Assembly (NCBI GenBank): GCA_964498755.1
Contig: CAZCIB010000022.1
Coordinates: 1-36,081, forward strand
Direction of reading: 5' to 3'
DNA length: 36,081 bases
Source of the DNA: RZZS01 sp964498755
GTDB taxonomy: Bacteria; Pseudomonadota; Alphaproteobacteria; Micavibrionales; Micavibrionaceae
Below, in pieces: positions 32,631-36,081 of the stretch. The notes beneath the pieces were generated by a model. It was not told the origin of the DNA. It made no database searches and saw nothing but the letters and a program-made list of their open reading frames with translations. Both the position numbers and the translations under genes were made by a program. Within the stretch, counting starts at the first letter, position 1, and each line of letters starts with the position of its first letter.

Positions 32631-33224
32631 TCAAGCCGTCCCGGTTTTCTCTTTAAGCTTTTTCCAGATCGATTGAACCTTGTCGCTCTCGCCTTCTTTC
32701 GGGCCGGTAATCGGGCGTCCGGAAGCTCCCGTTTGATTCTGGTTTTCAGGCTGGATTTTTTTCATTTTCGCTTCCATGGCCTGACGACGTCGCTCCTGTT
32801 CCTTGCGCTCCCGCTCCTTTAATTCTTCCTGAAGCTGCTCGGCCTGCTTTTGACTGTACTGACTCGTGATCAGCACTTGCTGGGCCTGGCGCTGCCACTG
32901 ATCGCGCTGCTCCTTCAAATCCTCGAGCTGTTCCTTTGTCGTGTCGAGCTGGTCTTCAAGCATTTTGACCCGCATCTTCATGCGCTCCATCTCAAGCATA
33001 TCGGAGACTTTTTTGAGTTCCGCCTCAACTGCGCCGCCTGAACCGGAAGAACCCTCGCTTTGACCGGAAAGTCCGAATACCCGCTCCAGCTCGGAAACAT
33101 CTATGACCCGGCGGCTATTCGCGTCCAGCTCGTAAGATAATTTTCCATTATTCATTGCTCTTTGAATTGTTGACTTGGAACGGCCCGTCAATTCCGCCGC
33201 GCGCTGTGCTCCTACCTTGGCCAT
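32631..33224 (-). CDS. HTH DNA-binding protein with long coiled coil (plasmid replication/partition-like)
   Basis: 197 residues. The N terminus AAELTGRSKSTIQRAMNNG is a MerR/excisionase-like helix-turn-helix, followed by RVIDVSELERVFG, the pattern found in small plasmid-encoded DNA-binding proteins that carry a coiled coil. Residues about 65-165 form a long charged coiled coil (Glu, Lys, Arg, Gln-rich), and the tail is unstructured. The role on a chromosome is unknown; DNA organisation or regulation are possibilities. Start 33224 is preceded by GAGGA at good spacing and gives a compact HTH N terminus; an upstream start at 33293 lacks support. Confidence 0.75.
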   Translation of the reverse strand: MAKVGAQRAAELTGRSKSTIQRAMNNGKLSYELDANSRRVIDVSELERVFGLSGQSEGSSGSGGAVEAELKKVSDMLEMERMKMRVKMLEDQLDTTKEQLEDLKEQRDQWQRQAQQVLITSQYSQKQAEQLQEELKERERKEQERRRQAMEAKMKKIQPENQNQTGASGRPITGPKEGESDKVQSIWKKLKEKTGTA

Positions 33225-33331
33225 AGATGTCCTCGCGAAACTCTTATGTGAATGTAAATGATGCGACTTGCATAGCATGCATTGCCGCAGCATTCAAGCG
33301 CATATCGTATCGCCGCATGCGAAAGCTTGCA

Positions 33332-33358
33332 AAAAAAGCGGGCAACGCCCGCTTTTTT
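33332..33358 (-). terminator. Rho-independent terminator of sapC-like gene
   Basis: A perfect 12-base-pair stem, AAAAAAGCGGGC / GCCCGCTTTTTT, with a three-base loop. Read on the minus strand it is followed by a T run and stands about 33 bases after the SapC-like stop. The A/T arms make it potentially bidirectional. Confidence 0.92.
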
Positions 33359-33391
33359 CACAACTTTTGGAGTTATAAAAAAATAACCCGC

Positions 33392-34171
33392 TTATGCCGC
33401 CTTGTCTTCCATGCGCTCGTTCAAAATGCGCGTGAGGTTTTGCCACTGCGCCCCGGAAAACAGATGCGCGTAAAGAAACGGCAGAAAGCCCTTGTTGCGC
33501 CATTCAAGAAACTTTTCATCCGGCAGCTCCGCCAGTTTTTTCTCGTCAATGATCTTGAAGCCGGAAAAATTGATCCTGGCCTTGTTGCCGACATTGATCT
33601 GGGCTTCGCGCTCAACCAGCAAACCTGACATTGCGATATCCTGACTGAATTCAAGCGTCTGCTGCGCTGCGGCGTGGTAGGACTTGCAGAACTCGAGCGC
33701 GCTCTGCGACAGCTGGGTCGCTTCGCCGTTTTCGTCGAAAAACTTTTGCTCGGCCCCCTCTTCGATAACGTCATCGTTCATGTCGACGCACAGAGTCAGC
33801 TGCTCGCCTCCGGGAAGCTCGGAAAAGATAAAGGGATAACGGCGAATATAGGCCGGAATATAGGCGTTCTCTTCCCACTGGCCGTTTTCCTGCAGGAAAA
33901 GATTCTCGGAATCGCGCAAACCAAGTATGGCGACGGGCGTCGCAGAATCGTCCGGACTAAAGGCGATAGGATAGAAATGGCATATTTGCGGCATTTCTAT
34001 CAGGTTAATCGGCACGGCGTTGACGCCCTCCGTAAACGCGAAGGAAAAATTCTTCTTAAGCCCCATATCGCCGTGCTTTTGCTTGTCCAGCGGCGTCGGA
34101 TTCTTGTAAAACAGGGGCATGTTTGGCGTCGCGTCGGCGCCGTTCGTTTCCTTTACCTCTTTGTCAGCCAT
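33392..34171 (-). CDS. SapC family protein
   Basis: 259 residues matching the SapC family end to end: MPLFYKNPTPLDKQKHGDM near the start, the LIEMPQICHFYPIAFS block, AILGLRDSENLFL, and AYIRRYPFIFSEL. The family is named after a gene next to a Campylobacter S-layer locus; its biochemical role is not established. There is no signal peptide. AAAGG stands six to seven bases before ATG 34171, and a strong intrinsic terminator follows, so it is probably a single-gene transcript. It is divergent from ugd. Confidence 0.9.
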   Translation of the reverse strand: MADKEVKETNGADATPNMPLFYKNPTPLDKQKHGDMGLKKNFSFAFTEGVNAVPINLIEMPQICHFYPIAFSPDDSATPVAILGLRDSENLFLQENGQWEENAYIPAYIRRYPFIFSELPGGEQLTLCVDMNDDVIEEGAEQKFFDENGEATQLSQSALEFCKSYHAAAQQTLEFSQDIAMSGLLVEREAQINVGNKARINFSGFKIIDEKKLAELPDEKFLEWRNKGFLPFLYAHLFSGAQWQNLTRILNERMEDKAA

Positions 34172-34353
34172 AACTTACCTTTCTAAATTTCGGTTTTTCA
34201 GAGTAATTTACCCACAAGGTATTAACAATCCTATAAGGATGATACGCAAGTGCAACAGCATATCGCAATGTTTTTCAAAACAATCTTGTACTTTGCCTGA
34301 TTTTTCATCTAACGTCTGAAACATATTAAGTCTACCAGAAAAGCGGGGTTTTG

Positions 34354-35712
34354 ATGCGCATTGGCATGGTGGGAACCGGATATGTCGGTCTGGTCTCGGG
34401 GACGTGTTTTGCCGAATTCGGCACGGAAGTCGTCTGCGTCGACAAGGACGAGAACAAAATCGCCCGGCTGAAAGCCGGAGAGATCCCGATTTTTGAACCC
34501 GGCCTGGACGACCTGGTAGAACGGCAGGTCAAGTCCGGACGCCTGACCTTTTCAACGAACCTGAAAGACGCCGTTCAGGATTCTGACGCCGTTTTCATAG
34601 CCGTTGGCACGCCGCCGCGCCGGTCCGACGGACATGCGGATCTAAGCTTCGTATACCAGGCCGCGCGTGAAATCGCCGAATGCCTGGACGGGTATACGGT
34701 TATCGTCAACAAATCCACCGTACCCGTGGGGACGGCCCGGGAAGTCAACCGCATTATCAGCGAAATCTCCCCGGACAAGGAATTTGACGTTTGCTCGAAC
34801 CCCGAATTTCTCCGCGAAGGCGCCGCCATAAATGACTTCATGCGCCCCGACCGCGTTGTAATCGGCATTGAATCCAAACGCGCCAGAAATGTCATGCGCG
34901 AACTTTACAGGCCGCTTTACCTCAACGAAACGCCGATCGTGTTTACGAACCCGGAAACGTCGGAGCTGATCAAGTATGCCAGCAACGCTTTCCTCGCCAC
35001 AAAAATTACGTTCATCAACGAAATTGCCAATCTCTGCGAAAAGACGAACGCGGATGTTCAGGACGTCGCCCGCGCCATGGGTATGGACGGCCGCATCGGC
35101 GCGAAGTTTCTGCATGCGGGGCCAGGTTACGGCGGCTCGTGTTTTCCGAAGGACACCCTTGCGTTGACCCAGACGGGCCAATCTCTCGGCGCGCCGCAGA
35201 GCATCGTGGAGACGGTCGTGAAAGCCAATACGGACCGGCAGAAGGATATGGCAAAACGCATTATCCGCGCCTGCGGCGGCGACGTCAAAGGCAAGCGCAT
35301 CGGCATTCTGGGCGTTTCTTTCAAGCCGCAGACAGATGATGTCAGGGATTCCCCGTCTCTTGTGATTATTCCCGCGCTGCAGGATCAGGGCGCCGTCATT
35401 GCCGCCTATGACCCGGAAGCTATGGAACAGGCCGCCAAAAGGCTGAGCGAAGTGGAATGGTGCGAAGACGCCTATCAGGTCGCGGCAAATGCAGACGCCC
35501 TCGTGATTGTGACGGAATGGAACGAATTTCGGGGCCTTAACCTGGAGCGCATTGCGGGAACGATGAGGACAAAAAGACTCATTGATCTTCGCAACATATA
35601 CAAGTTCAAGGAAATAGAGCCGCACGGCTTCCATTACGTTTCAATCGGCCGCCCCGAACTCAGGCCCGAAAGCGCAGGGTCTGGAGACATATCCTCCGTT
35701 AACGCCGCTTGA
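34354..35712 (+). CDS. ugd: UDP-glucose 6-dehydrogenase
   Basis: 452 residues. It oxidises UDP-glucose to UDP-glucuronate with two NAD+ for capsule, LPS or exopolysaccharide synthesis. The Rossmann loop GMVGTGYVGLVSG is at residues 4-16, the VNKSTVPVGT and SNPEFLREG motifs follow, and the catalytic Cys263 is in GPGYGGSCFPKDT. The C-terminal UDP-binding domain (ILGVSFKPQTDDVRDSPS) is complete. ATG 34354 is chosen; an adjacent TTG would add one residue. GGGG upstream is a modest ribosome site. The last 14 bases overlap the convergent S24-like gene. Confidence 0.97.
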   Translation: MRIGMVGTGYVGLVSGTCFAEFGTEVVCVDKDENKIARLKAGEIPIFEPGLDDLVERQVKSGRLTFSTNLKDAVQDSDAVFIAVGTPPRRSDGHADLSFVYQAAREIAECLDGYTVIVNKSTVPVGTAREVNRIISEISPDKEFDVCSNPEFLREGAAINDFMRPDRVVIGIESKRARNVMRELYRPLYLNETPIVFTNPETSELIKYASNAFLATKITFINEIANLCEKTNADVQDVARAMGMDGRIGAKFLHAGPGYGGSCFPKDTLALTQTGQSLGAPQSIVETVVKANTDRQKDMAKRIIRACGGDVKGKRIGILGVSFKPQTDDVRDSPSLVIIPALQDQGAVIAAYDPEAMEQAAKRLSEVEWCEDAYQVAANADALVIVTEWNEFRGLNLERIAGTMRTKRLIDLRNIYKFKEIEPHGFHYVSIGRPELRPESAGSGDISSVNAA

Positions 35713-36081
35713 TACAGATTACAGGCCCGTAATCTTCCACGGTGGCTTTTTTCACGCTCTCTTTTGAATCGACGTTTTCCGCCTCGTCGACAGGGTCCAT
35801 ATAGCCGCGTACATACAGCCACTCCGAATCCTCGCTTTCAAAAATCTTGAGCGTGGCCGCGCCATCCTTGCGGCGCACAAACACAATATCGCCCTTTTGC
35901 GCGCGCGTATTCGGCGAAACAATGCAGGTTACGCCCTTGCTGATACCTTCGGATTTCAGCGAATCATCCGCGGCGACAATGGCAAAGAGATCCGGATCGG
36001 GCCACTCCATTGCAGTGCTTATCTTGTAAGTAATCTCGTGGAACCATCCCGGCTCGGCGCTGTCGCCGAACCCGCGCAGCG
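35699..36081 (-). CDS. S24/LexA-like regulator, C-terminal part (5' end beyond window)
   Basis: The frame stays open from the stop at 35699 to the right edge (about 126 codons), so an internal ATG at 36010 is probably not the start. The visible part reads GDSAEPGWFHEITYK, then IVAADDSLKSEGISKG (candidate nucleophile Ser in the position of the GDSM motif), GDIVFVRRKDG and TLKIFE (candidate Lys). This is the order of an S24 self-cleaving repressor or signal-peptidase-like domain. Such proteins usually carry an N-terminal HTH, which would be outside the window. DDSL in place of GDSM makes autoproteolysis uncertain. It overlaps ugd by 14 bases, tail to tail. Confidence 0.65.
   Translation of the reverse strand, partial: LRGFGDSAEPGWFHEITYKISTAMEWPDPDLFAIVAADDSLKSEGISKGVTCIVSPNTRAQKGDIVFVRRKDGAATLKIFESEDSEWLYVRGYMDPVDEAENVDSKESVKKATVEDYGPVICIKRR

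Noticed and set aside
34642..35634. 330-codon open frame antisense to ugd
   Set aside because: Complement of a fully conserved enzyme; no homology features, signal or start context.

Overview
The window looks like a chromosomal segment of an alphaproteobacterium with middling GC content. The best evidence is the minus-strand run purM, DUF2066, perM (AI-2E family) and an HdaA-type DnaA-like ATPase, with purN next door, and the divergent tyrS/anmK pair followed by a Sua5-type tsaC. Both arrangements are familiar from alphaproteobacteria. A SapC-family protein and a type IVb pilus secretin suggest a Micavibrio-like or Rhodospirillales-like lineage, but this is a guess from gene content. I saw no rRNA, tRNA, CRISPR array, prophage or classical insertion sequence.

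Layout. 1-4.5 kb: a pilus locus edge with the start of a prepilin peptidase (minus), a single-domain response regulator, a lipoprotein secretin, a GT-C type membrane glycosyltransferase and a 57-residue membrane peptide (plus). 4.6-8.1 kb: a lipoprotein, formate-THF ligase, a CPBP membrane protease and a small secreted Cys-containing protein. 8.15-8.72 kb: a compact cassette in which a GIY-YIG nuclease gene sits between two long palindromic repeats lying in opposite orientation. 8.7-11.9 kb: aspS and rnd, separated by another palindromic repeat. 12.1-15.0 kb: a divergent GT20 (trehalose-6-phosphate synthase-like) enzyme, a 43-codon small ORF, an inverted repeat and a SixA-like phosphatase. 15.0-20.0 kb: the hda/perM/DUF2066/purM block and a divergent purN. 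20.0-23.5 kb: a large 7TM hybrid histidine kinase with receiver and Hpt domains. 23.5-28.2 kb: ndk, an unknown membrane-anchored protein and tyrS on the minus strand; anmK and tsaC on the plus strand. 28.3-34.2 kb: a small protein behind a near-consensus promoter, a lytic transglycosylase, a nucleoside deoxyribosyltransferase-like protein, an acyl-CoA dehydrogenase, a Cys-rich secreted protein, an HTH/coiled-coil protein and SapC. 34.3 kb to the end: UDP-glucose dehydrogenase and the C-terminal part of an S24-like regulator cut by the window edge.

Most genes are housekeeping: translation (aspS, tyrS, tsaC), purine and one-carbon metabolism (purM, purN, fhs, ndk), wall recycling (anmK, transglycosylase) and envelope sugars (ugd, GT-C). 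The least ordinary signals are the repeat-GIY-YIG-repeat cassette, the GT20 enzyme that keeps its catalytic residues but carries a large insertion, the PurM-like protein with an altered ATP-site motif, two apparently leaderless genes (sixA-like and rnd), and a strongly promoted 67-residue protein with an in-frame A-rich slippery heptamer.
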